Assembly (NCBI GenBank): GCA_950054195.1
Contig: CATLPG010000022.1
Span: 1 to 43,016, forward strand
DNA: 43,016 nucleotides
Direction of reading: 5' to 3'
Origin: an uncultured Saccharospirillaceae bacterium
GTDB taxonomy: Bacteria; Bacteroidota; Bacteroidia; Flavobacteriales_D; CAJJDF01
Position numbers and translations under genes: made by a program. This document shows, one piece after another, positions 26,765-35,884 of this stretch. How positions within the stretch are numbered: the first letter of the stretch is position 1; each line of letters opens with the position of its first letter. A model generated the notes under the pieces. That model saw nothing but the letters and a program-made list of their open reading frames with translations. It searched no databases and had not been told where the DNA came from.

Positions 26765-27097
26765 TTAATTTGTAATGATTTGATAAGTTTTGAAAGAAGA
26801 TTTCATAGGAGGTTCTTTTCCTTCTTCTTTTGCCTTTTTAATATCAGCAAAACCCCTTTTGTGTCCGTCAATAAAACTTTTACTTTGTGTCCAAGCGGTA
26901 AAGTCTTCTTCTGAATCCCAATAGCTAACGATTAAGTAGTCGTCTTCTGGTTTAGCAGGTCTTAGTACATGCATGTTTCTGAAGCCTTTGTTATTGTCAA
27001 TTAAACCAGCACGATCTTTAAATAATTCTTCAAAACGATCTCTATAATCTTCGTTACAAGAGATATAATTAATAGCAGTAAATCCTAAACTTTCCAT
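26765..27097 (-). CDS. antibiotic biosynthesis monooxygenase (ABM)-fold protein, IsdG-like
   Basis: A 110-residue single ferredoxin-like domain of the ABM superfamily (FTAINYISCNEDYRDRFEELF, NMHVLRPAKPEDDYLIVSYWDSEEDFTAWTQSKSFIDGHKRG). Asn10, Trp69 and His79 fall at nearly the spacing of the Asn7-Trp67-His77 catalytic triad of IsdG heme-degrading monooxygenases. A heme-degrading role, releasing iron from heme in the cytoplasm, is therefore plausible. Many ABM proteins are uncharacterised, and Trp60 is an alternative candidate. No heme importer is adjacent. A minus-strand TAGATTTG box lies 22 bases upstream of the start, suggesting its own promoter. Confidence 0.8.
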   Translation of the reverse strand: MESLGFTAINYISCNEDYRDRFEELFKDRAGLIDNNKGFRNMHVLRPAKPEDDYLIVSYWDSEEDFTAWTQSKSFIDGHKRGFADIKKAKEEGKEPPMKSSFKTYQIITN

Positions 27098-27118
27098 AGT
27101 AGATAATTAAAATGATAG

Positions 27119-27126
27119 CAAATCTA
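27119..27126 (-). promoter_or_regulatory. -7 promoter box for the ABM gene
   Basis: CAAATCTA on the + strand is TAGATTTG on the minus strand, matching TAnnTTTG. It lies 22 bases upstream of the ATG at 27097. Confidence 0.45.
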
Positions 27127-27179
27127 CTATTTTTATTTAGAATAAATAAAAATAAGAATACAAATAGTTTGTTGTCAGT

Positions 27180-27965
27180 CTATTTTTTTAAAGCTCTTTC
27201 AAAACCAAACTTATTAATCTTTGCTACCCATGATTTTGGTAATGCATTAGCAATGTTAACGTTTAGTTTATTAAAAGAACCCGAAATAGCTACAGGTTTA
27301 CCTTTAATCATAGCCTTATATCCAACTGTTGCTACTTCTTTGCGAGATTGTGTGATTAATTTGTTGTTTAATATTTTTTCACTAGCATTAACAGAGCGGG
27401 ACATGTTTGTATCTGTAATTCCAGGGCATAAACTCGTTACAGTTACACCATATGGAGATAATTCTTCGTGTAAAGCAATCGAAAAATTGAGCACATAAGC
27501 CTTAGAGGCAGCGTAAACAGCTTGTAAAGGTATTGGCTGGAAAGATGCAACTGAGGCTACATTTAGTATTTTACCTTTGTTTTCTTTTAAATGAGGAACA
27601 AAAGCGTGACAAATTTTGGTTAAAGCAGTGATGTTTAATTGTATTATTTTATGAATAGATTCCCAGTCTTGATTTTCAACACTTTTTATCTCGGTTATAC
27701 CAGCATTATTAATTAAATAGTCAATTTTAATTCCAGAGTCTAAAAGATTATTAATAAATGCATCAAGCTGATTGATGTGGGTTAGGTCAAAAGGAGTGTA
27801 CTTAACATCTACATTTAATTTTGAGGAAATGTCATCTTTTATTTGGGCTAAATTCTTTTCACTCCTAGCAATTAAGAATAAATCATTTCCCTTTTTTGCA
27901 TGGATATAGGCTAACTCTTTTCCTATTCCACTTGTTGCTCCAGTAATTAATGCTGTTTTGTTCAT
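27180..27965 (-). CDS. short-chain dehydrogenase/reductase
   Basis: A 261-residue classical SDR from ATG 27965. It has the nucleotide-binding TGATSGIG (residues 8-15), the structural NNAG (86-89), and the catalytic Ser138, Tyr151 and Lys155 in YAASKAY. LCPGITDTNM follows. Arg34 in LIARSEKNL after the second strand suggests preference for NADPH. The substrate is unknown; similarity to DltE/YqjQ-type oxidoreductases is possible. The gene lies between aconitase and the ABM gene, all on the minus strand. A terminator separates it from aconitase, and a TATATTTG box directly abuts its start. Confidence 0.88.
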   Translation of the reverse strand: MNKTALITGATSGIGKELAYIHAKKGNDLFLIARSEKNLAQIKDDISSKLNVDVKYTPFDLTHINQLDAFINNLLDSGIKIDYLINNAGITEIKSVENQDWESIHKIIQLNITALTKICHAFVPHLKENKGKILNVASVASFQPIPLQAVYAASKAYVLNFSIALHEELSPYGVTVTSLCPGITDTNMSRSVNASEKILNNKLITQSRKEVATVGYKAMIKGKPVAISGSFNKLNVNIANALPKSWVAKINKFGFERALKK

Positions 27966-27968
27966 AAT

Positions 27969-27976
27969 CAAATATA
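27969..27976 (-). promoter_or_regulatory. -7 box abutting the SDR start, possible leaderless promoter
   Basis: CAAATATA on the + strand is TATATTTG on the minus strand. It ends three bases before the ATG, so a transcript from it would begin at or next to the start codon. Proximity to the preceding terminator makes this tentative. Confidence 0.3.
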
Positions 27977-27978
27977 TA

Positions 27979-28008
27979 CAAAAAGAGCTGACGAATATCG
28001 CCAGCTCT
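27979..28008 (-). terminator. rho-independent terminator of aconitase
   Basis: On the minus strand AGAGCTGGCG pairs with CGTCAGCTCT (one G-U) around ATATT, followed by a T run. It lies 29 bases after the aconitase stop. Confidence 0.85.
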
Positions 28009-28036
28009 AAACTTGTTTTTATTCTAAATCAAAGAA

Positions 28037-30313
28037 TTAAGCTCCTACAGCATTTTGCTTTTTTATTAAGTTCAATGCAGAACCTTGCTTGTACCATTCA
28101 ATTTGATTAGCATTATATGTATGGTTTAATTTGATAACTTCAGTTGAGCCATCTTTATGCTCAATCTCTAATGTTAATGGAGTATCTGGAGCAAATTGAT
28201 CTAAATCTAAGAAGTTGAATGTGTCATCCTCTTGTATTAAATCATAATCACTTTCATTTGCAAAAGTTAATCCTAACATCCCTTGTTTTTTAAGGTTTGT
28301 TTCGTGGATACGAGCAAATGATTTAACGATTACAGCTGCTACACCTAAATGTCTAGGTTCCATTGCAGCATGTTCCCTTGATGAACCTTCTCCATAATTA
28401 TGATCACCCACAACAACAGTTTTTATACCTGCATCCTTGTATGCACGTTGTGTTGCTGGAACTGGTCCGTATTCACCTGTTAGTTGGTTTTTAACTTTAT
28501 CAGTTTCTTTATTGAAAGCATTTACAGCACCAATTAAACAGTTGTTAGAAATGTTATCTAAATGTCCTCTATATTTTAACCATGGACCTGCCATAGAAAT
28601 ATGGTCTGTGGTACATTTTCCGTAAGCTTTAATCAATAATTTTGCTCCTGTAATTTCAGTTCCTAGAGGCTCAAAAGGAGTCAATAATTCTAATCGATTA
28701 GAATCTGGATCAACAACAACTTCAACATTACTACCGTCAACTGCAGGCTCTATATAACCAGGATCCTCTACATCAAAACCTTTTGGAGGAAGTTCTAAAC
28801 CAGTTGGTTCCTCTAGTTTAACTTCTTGTCCATCTTTATTTAATAGAGTATCAGTTGCTGGATTAAAATCTAAACGACCAGAAATAGCAATTGCAGCAAC
28901 AATTTCAGGAGAAGTTACAAATGCGTGTGTATTTGGGTTTCCGTCTGCTCTTTTAGCAAAGTTTCTGTTAAATGAATGTACAATACTGTTTTTTGGAGCA
29001 TTCTTAGGATCACTGTATCTTGCCCATTGTCCGATACATGGTCCACATGCATTGGTAAAGATAGTTGCATTTAATTTTTCAAACACATCTAAAATTCCAT
29101 CTCTTTCTGTTGTATATCTTACTTGTTCAGAACCAGGATTGATACCAAATTTTGCTTTTGTTACTAAACCTTTATCAACAGCTTGCTTAGCAACAGAAGC
29201 TGCTCTAGATAAATCCTCATATGAAGAGTTTGTACAAGAACCAATTAATCCCCACTCAACATCTAATGGCCAATCATTTGCAGTAGCCTTTTCTGTCATT
29301 TGCTTTCCAACTGGAGTAGCTAAATCTGGAGTAAAAGGACCATTTAAATGTGGCTGTAATTCATCTAAATTGATTTCAATTACTTGGTCAAAATATTGTT
29401 CTGGATTAGCATAAACTTCATCATCTCCAGTTAAGTATTCAGCAATTTTGTTGGCTTCATCAGCAACATCATTTCTTCCTGTAGCTCTTAAGTAACGCTC
29501 CATTGAATCGTCATACCCAAAAGTAGAAGTAGTTGCACCAATTTCAGCTCCCATATTACAAATGGTACCTTTACCAGTACAAGAGATTGACTTAGCACCT
29601 TCACCAAAGTATTCAACAATAGCTCCAGTACCACCTTTTACAGTTAAAATACCTGCTACTTTAAGAATAACATCTTTTGGAGAAGACCATCCACTTAATT
29701 TTCCAGTAAGTTTAACACCAATTAATTTTGGGAATTTTAATTCCCAAGGCATTCCTGCCATTACATCAACAGCATCAGCACCACCAACACCAATGGCAAC
29801 CATCCCTAAACCACCAGCATTTACTGTGTGAGAGTCAGTTCCAATCATCATTCCTCCTGGAAATGCATAGTTTTCTAAAACTACTTGGTGAATAATACCA
29901 GCTCCTGGCTTCCAAAACCCAATACCATACTTGTTTGATACAGATTGTAAAAAATTAAAGACCTCATTACTTGTATTGATTGCTTCTTGTAAGTCCTTTT
30001 CAGCACCTAAACGAGCTTGAATTAAGTGATCACAGTGAACAGTAGTAGGAACCGCAACCTTCGTTTTTCCAGCTTGCATAAACTGTAATAAGGCCATCTG
30101 TGCAGTAGCATCCTGACAAGCAATTCTATCTGGAGCAAAATCAACATAGTCTTTTCCTCTCTTATATGCAGATGTAGCAGTACCATCCCACAGGTGAGTA
30201 TATAATATTTTTTCAGCAAGCGTCAACGGCTTACCAACTACTTTACGTGCTTCATCAACACGGTTAGCCATTCTTTCGTAAACAGCTTTTATCATTTCTA
30301 TATCAAATGCCAT
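28037..30313 (-). CDS. aconitate hydratase (mitochondrial-like type)
   Basis: A 758-residue TCA-cycle enzyme that interconverts citrate and isocitrate on a [4Fe-4S] cluster. Cluster ligands are visible: Cys360 in [10 protein letters not shown], and Cys423 and Cys426 in [10 protein letters not shown]. Other motifs are [53 protein letters not shown] and the swivel-domain [15 protein letters not shown]. Length and sequence resemble mitochondrial aconitase rather than the longer AcnA or the AcnB type. It is a monocistronic unit with a good -7 box upstream and a hairpin terminator downstream. The shorter mitochondrial-like form is common in Bacteroidota. Confidence 0.96.
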   Translation of the reverse strand: MAFDIEMIKAVYERMANRVDEARKVVGKPLTLAEKILYTHLWDGTATSAYKRGKDYVDFAPDRIACQDATAQMALLQFMQAGKTKVAVPTTVHCDHLIQARLGAEKDLQEAINTSNEVFNFLQSVSNKYGIGFWKPGAGIIHQVVLENYAFPGGMMIGTDSHTVNAGGLGMVAIGVGGADAVDVMAGMPWELKFPKLIGVKLTGKLSGWSSPKDVILKVAGILTVKGGTGAIVEYFGEGAKSISCTGKGTICNMGAEIGATTSTFGYDDSMERYLRATGRNDVADEANKIAEYLTGDDEVYANPEQYFDQVIEINLDELQPHLNGPFTPDLATPVGKQMTEKATANDWPLDVEWGLIGSCTNSSYEDLSRAASVAKQAVDKGLVTKAKFGINPGSEQVRYTTERDGILDVFEKLNATIFTNACGPCIGQWARYSDPKNAPKNSIVHSFNRNFAKRADGNPNTHAFVTSPEIVAAIAISGRLDFNPATDTLLNKDGQEVKLEEPTGLELPPKGFDVEDPGYIEPAVDGSNVEVVVDPDSNRLELLTPFEPLGTEITGAKLLIKAYGKCTTDHISMAGPWLKYRGHLDNISNNCLIGAVNAFNKETDKVKNQLTGEYGPVPATQRAYKDAGIKTVVVGDHNYGEGSSREHAAMEPRHLGVAAVIVKSFARIHETNLKKQGMLGLTFANESDYDLIQEDDTFNFLDLDQFAPDTPLTLEIEHKDGSTEVIKLNHTYNANQIEWYKQGSALNLIKKQNAVGA

Positions 30314-30616
30314 GTATGTATTGTTTTTTGGTAGTTAAACTTAGTGCAAAGATAAGGAATTTTGAAAGATTTTGAAAGAGAAAGATTTACAGAGGTTATG
30401 GTTATTAATGTGTTTATTTACAGCGATATGTGTTTTTTGGAAGACGTTATTTATAATGAGTCTAATTAATTTGCTAAATATTAGCTTTTGAGGAGCTTCA
30501 TATTTAAACAAAAAAGTAAATCAAAAAAGATGATTACATTTGCTTAACATCTTGTTGCATTATTTAACATTTGTGAATGCAGCATAAGTAATTTGAATTT
30601 AATTATATAAGCATAC
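30314..30616. promoter_or_regulatory. 303-base divergent regulatory region between aconitase and the beta-oxidation operon
   Basis: No gene is seen here. Besides the aconitase box, a + strand TACATTTG -7 box lies at 30535-30542. It is bracketed by AAGATG (30527-30532) and CATCTT (30548-30553). Further inverted repeats are GCTAA-ATA-TTAGC (30473-30485) and TGCATT (30556-30561) with AATGCA (30576-30581). These are candidate operators for control of fatty-acid degradation; none matches a known site that I can name with confidence. Confidence 0.4.
30347..30354 (-). promoter_or_regulatory. -7 promoter box for aconitase
   Basis: CAAAGATA on the + strand is TATCTTTG on the minus strand, a match to TAnnTTTG. 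It lies 33 bases upstream of the ATG at 30313. Confidence 0.5.
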
Positions 30617-31816
30617 ATGGAAGCATACATTTACGATGCCGTTCGTACGCCTAGAGGAATAGGTAAAAAAAATGGAGGGCTTACACAAGTAAGTCCGGTT
30701 CAATTAGCAGCAACCTGCTTAACAGCACTAAAAGAAAGAAATAATTTAGATACCTCTTTAGTAGAAGATGTGATTACAGGTTGTGTAACGCAAGCAGGAG
30801 AGCAAGGGGGGAATGTTTCAAAAGTAGCTGCTCAGTTATCAGAATATGGAGATCACTTAGCAGGTGTTTCATTAAACAGATACTGTGCTTCTGGATTAGA
30901 AGCGGTCAATCAAGCGGCAGCTCGTATTCGCTCTGGATGGGAAAGTTTATTAGTAGCTGGAGGTGTTGAATCAATGTCTCGCGTGCCAATGGGAATTGAT
31001 GGTTCAGCTTGGGTAATGGAGCCTGATGCAGCTTATGGAAAATTTGTTCCTCAAGGTATTTCAGCAGATTTAATTGCTACTAAATACGGTTACACTAGAA
31101 ACGATGTAGATAGTTTTGCAGTTACTTCTCAACAACGTGCTACGCATGCACAAAAGAGTGGTTATTTCGATAAGTCTCTCATTCCTGTAAAAGATATTAA
31201 TGGAATGGTTCACTTAGCAAAAGACGAATACATTCGATCAAACACAACGCTTGAAGTTCTTTCTGGTTTAAAGCCTTCTTTTCAAAAAATGGGAGAAATG
31301 CTTTTTGATCAAACGGCTATTGATAAATATGTAGAGGTGGAAAGTATTAACCATGTACATCATGCAGGTAACTCTTCCGGAATTGTGGATGGTGCTGCTT
31401 TTATGTTGATCGGTAATAAAGAGGTTGGCGAAAAACTTGGGTTAAAACCTAGAGCTAAAATAAAAATGGGAGCTGTTATTGGTTCTGAACCATTAATTAT
31501 GCTAGAAGGACCATCACCTGCAACCAGAAAAGCATTAAACAATGCAGGAATGGAAGCCTCTGATATTGATCTTTTTGAAGTGAACGAAGCTTTTGCTGTT
31601 GTTCCGTTGCGATTGATGGAGAATTTTAATATTGATCATTCAAAAGTAAATGTAAATGGTGGTGCTATTGCTATGGGACACCCACTAGGAGCTACTGGCT
31701 GTATGATTTTAGGAACAGCTCTTGATGAACTTGAAAGACAAGATAAAAGCACTGCTTTAGCAACGCTTTGCGTAGGTGGTGGAATGGGAATCGCTACTAT
31801 TATTGAGCGTGTGTAA
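30617..31816 (+). CDS. acetyl-CoA C-acyltransferase (thiolase)
   Basis: A 399-residue thiolase that cleaves 3-ketoacyl-CoA with CoA to acetyl-CoA and a shortened acyl-CoA in beta-oxidation. The nucleophile is Cys90 in [15 protein letters not shown]. The catalytic His355 lies in [15 protein letters not shown] and Cys385 in CVGGGMG. The N-terminus [20 protein letters not shown] is standard. It resembles FadA/FadI rather than biosynthetic acetoacetyl-CoA thiolase because it heads an operon with a FadB-like protein 21 bases downstream. Quaternary association with that protein is expected from the family. Confidence 0.94.
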   Translation: MEAYIYDAVRTPRGIGKKNGGLTQVSPVQLAATCLTALKERNNLDTSLVEDVITGCVTQAGEQGGNVSKVAAQLSEYGDHLAGVSLNRYCASGLEAVNQAAARIRSGWESLLVAGGVESMSRVPMGIDGSAWVMEPDAAYGKFVPQGISADLIATKYGYTRNDVDSFAVTSQQRATHAQKSGYFDKSLIPVKDINGMVHLAKDEYIRSNTTLEVLSGLKPSFQKMGEMLFDQTAIDKYVEVESINHVHHAGNSSGIVDGAAFMLIGNKEVGEKLGLKPRAKIKMGAVIGSEPLIMLEGPSPATRKALNNAGMEASDIDLFEVNEAFAVVPLRLMENFNIDHSKVNVNGGAIAMGHPLGATGCMILGTALDELERQDKSTALATLCVGGGMGIATIIERV

Positions 31817-31837
31817 TAACCTTTAAAAAAGAATTTA

Positions 31838-33982
31838 ATGAGTACTCAACATATTAAATATAACGTAGATAATGATGGAATAGCATTCGTCACATGGGAT
31901 GTGGCAAATTCATCTGTAAACATCATGAACGAAGTAACTGTTGCTGAGTTTTTTGATGTAGTTAATGGGGCAATCGATGACGAAAATGTCAAAGGATTAG
32001 TAATCAATTCTGCTAAAAGAGACTTTATAGCTGGAGGAGATTTAAAATGGTTCTTAAACTACGATAAATCTAAAGAAGATTACTTCAATAACATGATGAC
32101 AACGCATCAACACATGCGTAAATTGGAAACCTGTGGTAAACCAGTTGTTGCTGCTATCAATGGATTAGCCATTGGAGGAGGCTGTGAAATTGCTTTAACT
32201 TGTCACCACCGTATCATGAGTAATAATCCTAAAAATAGAATTGGTTTAGTTGAGTGTTCTGTTGGATTATTCCCAGGAGCTGGAGGAACACAACGTTACT
32301 TGCGAATGTTAGGCATTCAAAAAACTATTCAGTATATCACACAATCAACAAAATTAACAGCAGAACAAGCCTTAAATGAAGGATTAGTGGATGCTGTGTG
32401 TGATGAAAAGGAGGATATTAATGCATTGGCGAAAGAATGGATCCTAACTGTAGGAAATTCGGAGCAACCTTGGGATAACAAGCGTTTCAAAATAAAAGGA
32501 ACACCAGTTGGTATTGGTCAGGTTTCTGGAGTAAACGAGTTTTTTAGTGTATCGAATGCGATGGCTTATAAAACTACACATGGAAACATGCCGCACATTA
32601 AAAATGCGATTAGTGCTATTTATCATGGAGCTTCTTGTTCGTTAGATAGTGCCTTGGAGGTAGAAGCACGTTACTTTGTAGATACCTTATTTAGTAAAGA
32701 GACAAAAAACATCATTCGTTCTTCATTCATCTTTATTGGTGATGCTTCTAAAGGAAAATCCAAACCTGAAGGGTACGATAAAGTAGCCTATAAAAAAGTA
32801 GGGATATTAGGGGCTGGAATGATGGGAGCAGGAATTGCTTATGTGAGTGCAAAAGCAGGAATGGATGTTGTATTAAAAGATGTGAGTTTAGAAGGAGCTG
32901 AAAAAGGAAAAAGCTATACCGATCAAATCGAAACAAAAAAACTTCAAAAAGGAAGAACCACAGAAGAGAAAAAACAAGCACTATTAAATAAAATTCATGC
33001 AACTGATCAAGTGTCAGACTTAGCTGATTGTGATTTAGTGATAGAAGCTGTTTTTGAAAACGAGAAATTAAAAAATACAGTTACAAAAGAAACTGAAGCA
33101 GTGATTGGAAAAGATGTGATTTACTCTTCGAATACTTCCACAATTCCAATTACGAAATTAGCTGAGGCTTCTTCTAAGCCAGATAAATATATTGGTTTAC
33201 ATTTCTTTTCGCCAGTAGATAAAATGCCATTGGTTGAGGTAATCGTTGGAGAAAAAACAAGTGAAGAAACACTTGCTGCTGCGATGGATTACGTAACGCA
33301 AATTAGAAAAGTTCCTATCGTAGTAAACGATGGTAGAGGCTTTTTTACTTCTCGTGTGTTTGGAAAGTATGTACAGGAAGGTATTGCGATGCTTTCGGAA
33401 GGTGTACCGCCTGCTGTCATAGAAAATGTAGCGAAGAAAATAGGAATGCCTGTTGGACCATTAGCTGTTACGGATGAAGTAAACATTCAGTTAATCTTAG
33501 ATGTGTTAAGCGAAGATCCAGACTTAACAGATCACGAAATCAAACTTCAAAAAACGATTACTGATATCGTTACTACCCACGGACGAAAAGGGAAGAAAGA
33601 AGGAAAAGGGTTTTACGACTACCCAGCAAACGGTAAAAAAACGATTTGGAAAGGATGGTCCGATATTTTTCCTCCACAAGCCGATTTCGATGAAGTTGAA
33701 GTGGGCAGAAGGTTATTGTTCGCCATGGTTATTGACTCATACAAGTGTTTAGACTCTGGAGTATTAAAAGAACCTAAAGATGCTGATATTGGATCTATTC
33801 TTGGATTAGGTTTCCCAATTCATACAGGTGGGGTAATGGCTTACATTGATTATGTTGGTAAAGATGAATTTGCTAGCTATGCGGAGTCGTTAGAAAGTAA
33901 GTACGGAGAGCGTTTTAAGCTTCCAGAAAGCTTAAAACAACGCATCAAAGAAGCTAATAAAAGAGTTTTTTATAAGAACTAA
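31838..33982 (+). CDS. bifunctional enoyl-CoA hydratase / 3-hydroxyacyl-CoA dehydrogenase
   Basis: A 714-residue FadB/FadJ-like protein catalysing the hydration and NAD-dependent oxidation steps of beta-oxidation. The N-terminal crotonase domain has the oxyanion-hole region [17 protein letters not shown] and the acid region [20 protein letters not shown]. The dehydrogenase domain begins near residue 318 with [21 protein letters not shown] and continues with [13 protein letters not shown] and [17 protein letters not shown], including the catalytic His. [12 protein letters not shown] and [13 protein letters not shown] mark the C-terminal part. It lies between the thiolase and the racemase gene with short gaps, forming one operon. 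Confidence 0.95.
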   Translation: MSTQHIKYNVDNDGIAFVTWDVANSSVNIMNEVTVAEFFDVVNGAIDDENVKGLVINSAKRDFIAGGDLKWFLNYDKSKEDYFNNMMTTHQHMRKLETCGKPVVAAINGLAIGGGCEIALTCHHRIMSNNPKNRIGLVECSVGLFPGAGGTQRYLRMLGIQKTIQYITQSTKLTAEQALNEGLVDAVCDEKEDINALAKEWILTVGNSEQPWDNKRFKIKGTPVGIGQVSGVNEFFSVSNAMAYKTTHGNMPHIKNAISAIYHGASCSLDSALEVEARYFVDTLFSKETKNIIRSSFIFIGDASKGKSKPEGYDKVAYKKVGILGAGMMGAGIAYVSAKAGMDVVLKDVSLEGAEKGKSYTDQIETKKLQKGRTTEEKKQALLNKIHATDQVSDLADCDLVIEAVFENEKLKNTVTKETEAVIGKDVIYSSNTSTIPITKLAEASSKPDKYIGLHFFSPVDKMPLVEVIVGEKTSEETLAAAMDYVTQIRKVPIVVNDGRGFFTSRVFGKYVQEGIAMLSEGVPPAVIENVAKKIGMPVGPLAVTDEVNIQLILDVLSEDPDLTDHEIKLQKTITDIVTTHGRKGKKEGKGFYDYPANGKKTIWKGWSDIFPPQADFDEVEVGRRLLFAMVIDSYKCLDSGVLKEPKDADIGSILGLGFPIHTGGVMAYIDYVGKDEFASYAESLESKYGERFKLPESLKQRIKEANKRVFYKN

Positions 33983-33989
33983 CTTGTTC

Positions 33990-35051
33990 ATGCAACAAAC
34001 CAAACCACTAAAAGGAATCAGAATTCTAGATTTTACTAGATTACTTCCTGGTCCGCTAGGTACACATATGCTAGGTGAGCTTGGAGCAGAAATCATAAAG
34101 GTAGAAAGTCCCAAGCGAATGGATTATACCCGCTTTTATGATCCTAAAATTGAGGGAGTGTCTACCATGTTTCATGCGATCAATGCAAATAAAACATCAC
34201 TGATTGTAAATTATGAAACCGAAGAGGGCTACCAGCAAATAGTGGAAGAAATAAAAAAAGCAGATATCTTGGTCGAACAATTCCGACCAGGAGCTATGGC
34301 TGGGTTTAATTTGTCTTTTGAAGAGGTAAAAAAAATTAACCCTAACATCGTGTACGTTTCTGTAACGGGTTATGGTCAATCTGGAGTGAATAAAGACAAA
34401 GCGGGGCATGATGTTAATTATCTTGCAGAAACAGGTCTATTGAGTTTAAATAAAGATGAGAATGGAAAGCCAGTAATCCCTGGTTTCCAAGTAGCGGATA
34501 TTGCGGGAGGCTCGTTAACGTTGGTTTCTGCCTGCACCAGTGCCTTACTAGCTCAAAAAATTCAAAATAAACCGCAATTCGTAGATGTTTCTTTATTTGA
34601 TGCAACGTTATCGTTAGGGACAATTGCTCACGGTATGTTTCAAGGTGGCTTAGATTACCTAAAAATGCCATTTTTAAGTGGAATGATGGTGAATTATAAC
34701 GTCTATAAATGTGCAGATAATAAATGGATAGCTCTAGGGGCTTTTGAGTTAAAGTTTTGGAATTCGTTCTGTGATATGGTTGACAAACCAGGTTGGAAAG
34801 CGACCAAAGATCAGGAATTAGTTGATGGGGTTTTTGATAAGAAGAAATTAGAAGACCTTTTTAAAACAAAAACGCGGGATGAGTGGATAAAACAAGCCGA
34901 AGACTTTGATATTTGTTTTTCACCTATATTAGAAATGAAAGAGGTTTACGAACAGCAACACACACTTGATAGAGAAATTTTCACCGATCAGTCGATTAAC
35001 GATCATCAGAATATTGCTGTTTACAGTAAATTATTCAAAACCTATTCTTAA
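33990..35051 (+). CDS. CaiB/BaiF-family protein, alpha-methylacyl-CoA racemase-like
   Basis: A 353-residue class III CoA-transferase-fold protein. ATG 33990 is preferred to the TTG at 33984. The N-terminal KGIRILDFTRLLPGPLGTHMLGELGAEIIKVE is typical. GHDVNYLAETG places His130 and QVADIAGG places Asp160, the same 30-residue spacing as the His126/Asp156 pair of mycobacterial AMACR. Racemases of this kind interconvert (R)- and (S)-2-methylacyl-CoA so that branched fatty acids can enter beta-oxidation. The gene is the third in the fad operon, seven bases after the dehydrogenase stop, which supports that role. A CoA-transferase activity remains possible. Confidence 0.85.
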   Translation: MQQTKPLKGIRILDFTRLLPGPLGTHMLGELGAEIIKVESPKRMDYTRFYDPKIEGVSTMFHAINANKTSLIVNYETEEGYQQIVEEIKKADILVEQFRPGAMAGFNLSFEEVKKINPNIVYVSVTGYGQSGVNKDKAGHDVNYLAETGLLSLNKDENGKPVIPGFQVADIAGGSLTLVSACTSALLAQKIQNKPQFVDVSLFDATLSLGTIAHGMFQGGLDYLKMPFLSGMMVNYNVYKCADNKWIALGAFELKFWNSFCDMVDKPGWKATKDQELVDGVFDKKKLEDLFKTKTRDEWIKQAEDFDICFSPILEMKEVYEQQHTLDREIFTDQSINDHQNIAVYSKLFKTYS

Positions 35052-35082
35052 CAGGGTAGATTAATCAACAAATAATTATGCT

Positions 35083-35090
35083 TATCTTTA
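35083..35090 (+). promoter_or_regulatory. near-consensus -7 box for the cysH-like gene
   Basis: TATCTTTA differs from TAnnTTTG only at the last base and lies 57 bases before the ATG. A TAGATTAATCA half-palindrome (35057-35067), resembling half of the operator at 35836, lies just upstream. Confidence 0.3.
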
Positions 35091-35147
35091 GATGCAAGTA
35101 AGTGCAGAGTCTTAATAACATAGACTTCTAGTATAATACGAAAGTAT

Positions 35148-35768
35148 ATGAGCGAAAAAGAAATAGAAGAGGGGAATCAGCTATTAAAAGATAAAAGCCC
35201 AAATGAAATAGTTGCATGGGCTTTAAATAAATCAGATAATAGTATAGTTACGACTAGTTTCGGAGTATATTCTTCTGCTATTTTGCATGCAGTTACCAGT
35301 CAAAGTAAAAATATTCCTGTGATTTGGTGTGATACAGGGTATAACACACCAAAAACCTACGAGCATACCAAGCAACTGACAGAGAATTTAGGGTTAAATC
35401 TTCATATTTACACGCCTAAACATACGCGAGGATATATTGACGTAACATTAGGGATGCCATCAGTTGATGATCCAAGGCATGAAGAATTCACAGAGCTAGT
35501 TAAACTAGAACCTTTTAGAAGGGCATTGAACGAATGGAAGCCAGAGGTATGGTTTACTAACTTGCGGAAGGGGCAAAATGCATTCAGAGATTCTAAAAAT
35601 ATTCTGAGCTTAAGTAATGATGGTATTTTAAAAGTAAGTCCGTTTTTTCATTGGTCAGACGAAGAGTTAGATAACTATTTGCAAGAGCATAGTTTACCCA
35701 AAAACCTAGATTATTTTGATCCTGTAAAGGCTCTCCAATCGAGAGAGTGTGGCATACATTTTCAATAG
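35148..35768 (+). CDS. phosphoadenosine phosphosulfate reductase-family protein (CysH-like)
   Basis: A 206-residue adenine-nucleotide alpha-hydrolase-fold protein resembling CysH, which reduces PAPS to sulfite using thioredoxin. Visible are the PP-loop-like TTSFGVYSSAILH, the pair VIWCDTGYNTPKTYEHT, VKLEPFRRAL, VWFTNLRKGQNAFR and the C-terminal catalytic motif RECGIHF with Cys201. The extra Cys pairs of [4Fe-4S] APS reductases are absent, pointing to the PAPS type. The protein is shorter than E. coli CysH and lacks the GYxSxGD loop before the catalytic Cys. No cysDN or sulfite reductase genes are near, so its exact substrate is unsure. It ends in a strong terminator. Confidence 0.8.
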   Translation: MSEKEIEEGNQLLKDKSPNEIVAWALNKSDNSIVTTSFGVYSSAILHAVTSQSKNIPVIWCDTGYNTPKTYEHTKQLTENLGLNLHIYTPKHTRGYIDVTLGMPSVDDPRHEEFTELVKLEPFRRALNEWKPEVWFTNLRKGQNAFRDSKNILSLSNDGILKVSPFFHWSDEELDNYLQEHSLPKNLDYFDPVKALQSRECGIHFQ

Positions 35769-35788
35769 TATTTTTAAAACTAAGATAG

Positions 35789-35820
35789 AAGACAGTCTAT
35801 AACTTTAGACTGTCTTTTTA
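35789..35820 (+). terminator. rho-independent terminator of the cysH-like gene
   Basis: AAGACAGTCTA (35789-35799) pairs perfectly with TAGACTGTCTT (35806-35816) around a six-base loop, followed by T residues. It separates the cysH-like gene from the metal operon. Confidence 0.92.
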
Positions 35821-35833
35821 TTTGCCTGCACTT

Positions 35834-35857
35834 TATTTTTAGATTAATCTAAAAATA
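35834..35857. promoter_or_regulatory. 24-bp perfect palindromic operator of the metal-uptake operon
   Basis: The core TTTTTAGATTAATCTAAAAA (35836-35855) extends by two more paired bases on each side. It occupies the position where the -33 element would lie and ends one base before the -7 box at 35859. The TTAG...CTAA form resembles binding sites of DtxR/MntR-family repressors, and such a regulator is the third gene of this operon. A partial second half-site, ATCTAAAAAA, follows at 35869-35878. Repression by metal-loaded regulator is inferred. Confidence 0.75.
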
Positions 35858-35858
35858 T

Positions 35859-35866
35859 TATATTTG
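35859..35866 (+). promoter_or_regulatory. -7 promoter box of the metal-uptake operon
   Basis: TATATTTG matches TAnnTTTG exactly, 18 bases before the receptor ATG. The predicted leader is about 12 bases. Confidence 0.6.
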
Positions 35867-35884
35867 TATATCTAAAAAAGACAG

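Noticed and set aside
27112-27498. 128-codon + strand frame overlapping the SDR gene
   Set aside because: The SDR frame has full catalytic motifs; this frame has none and begins in the promoter area of the ABM gene.
35148-35768. APS reductase with a [4Fe-4S] cluster
   Set aside because: The additional Cys pairs needed for the cluster are absent; only the terminal ECGIH cysteine is present.
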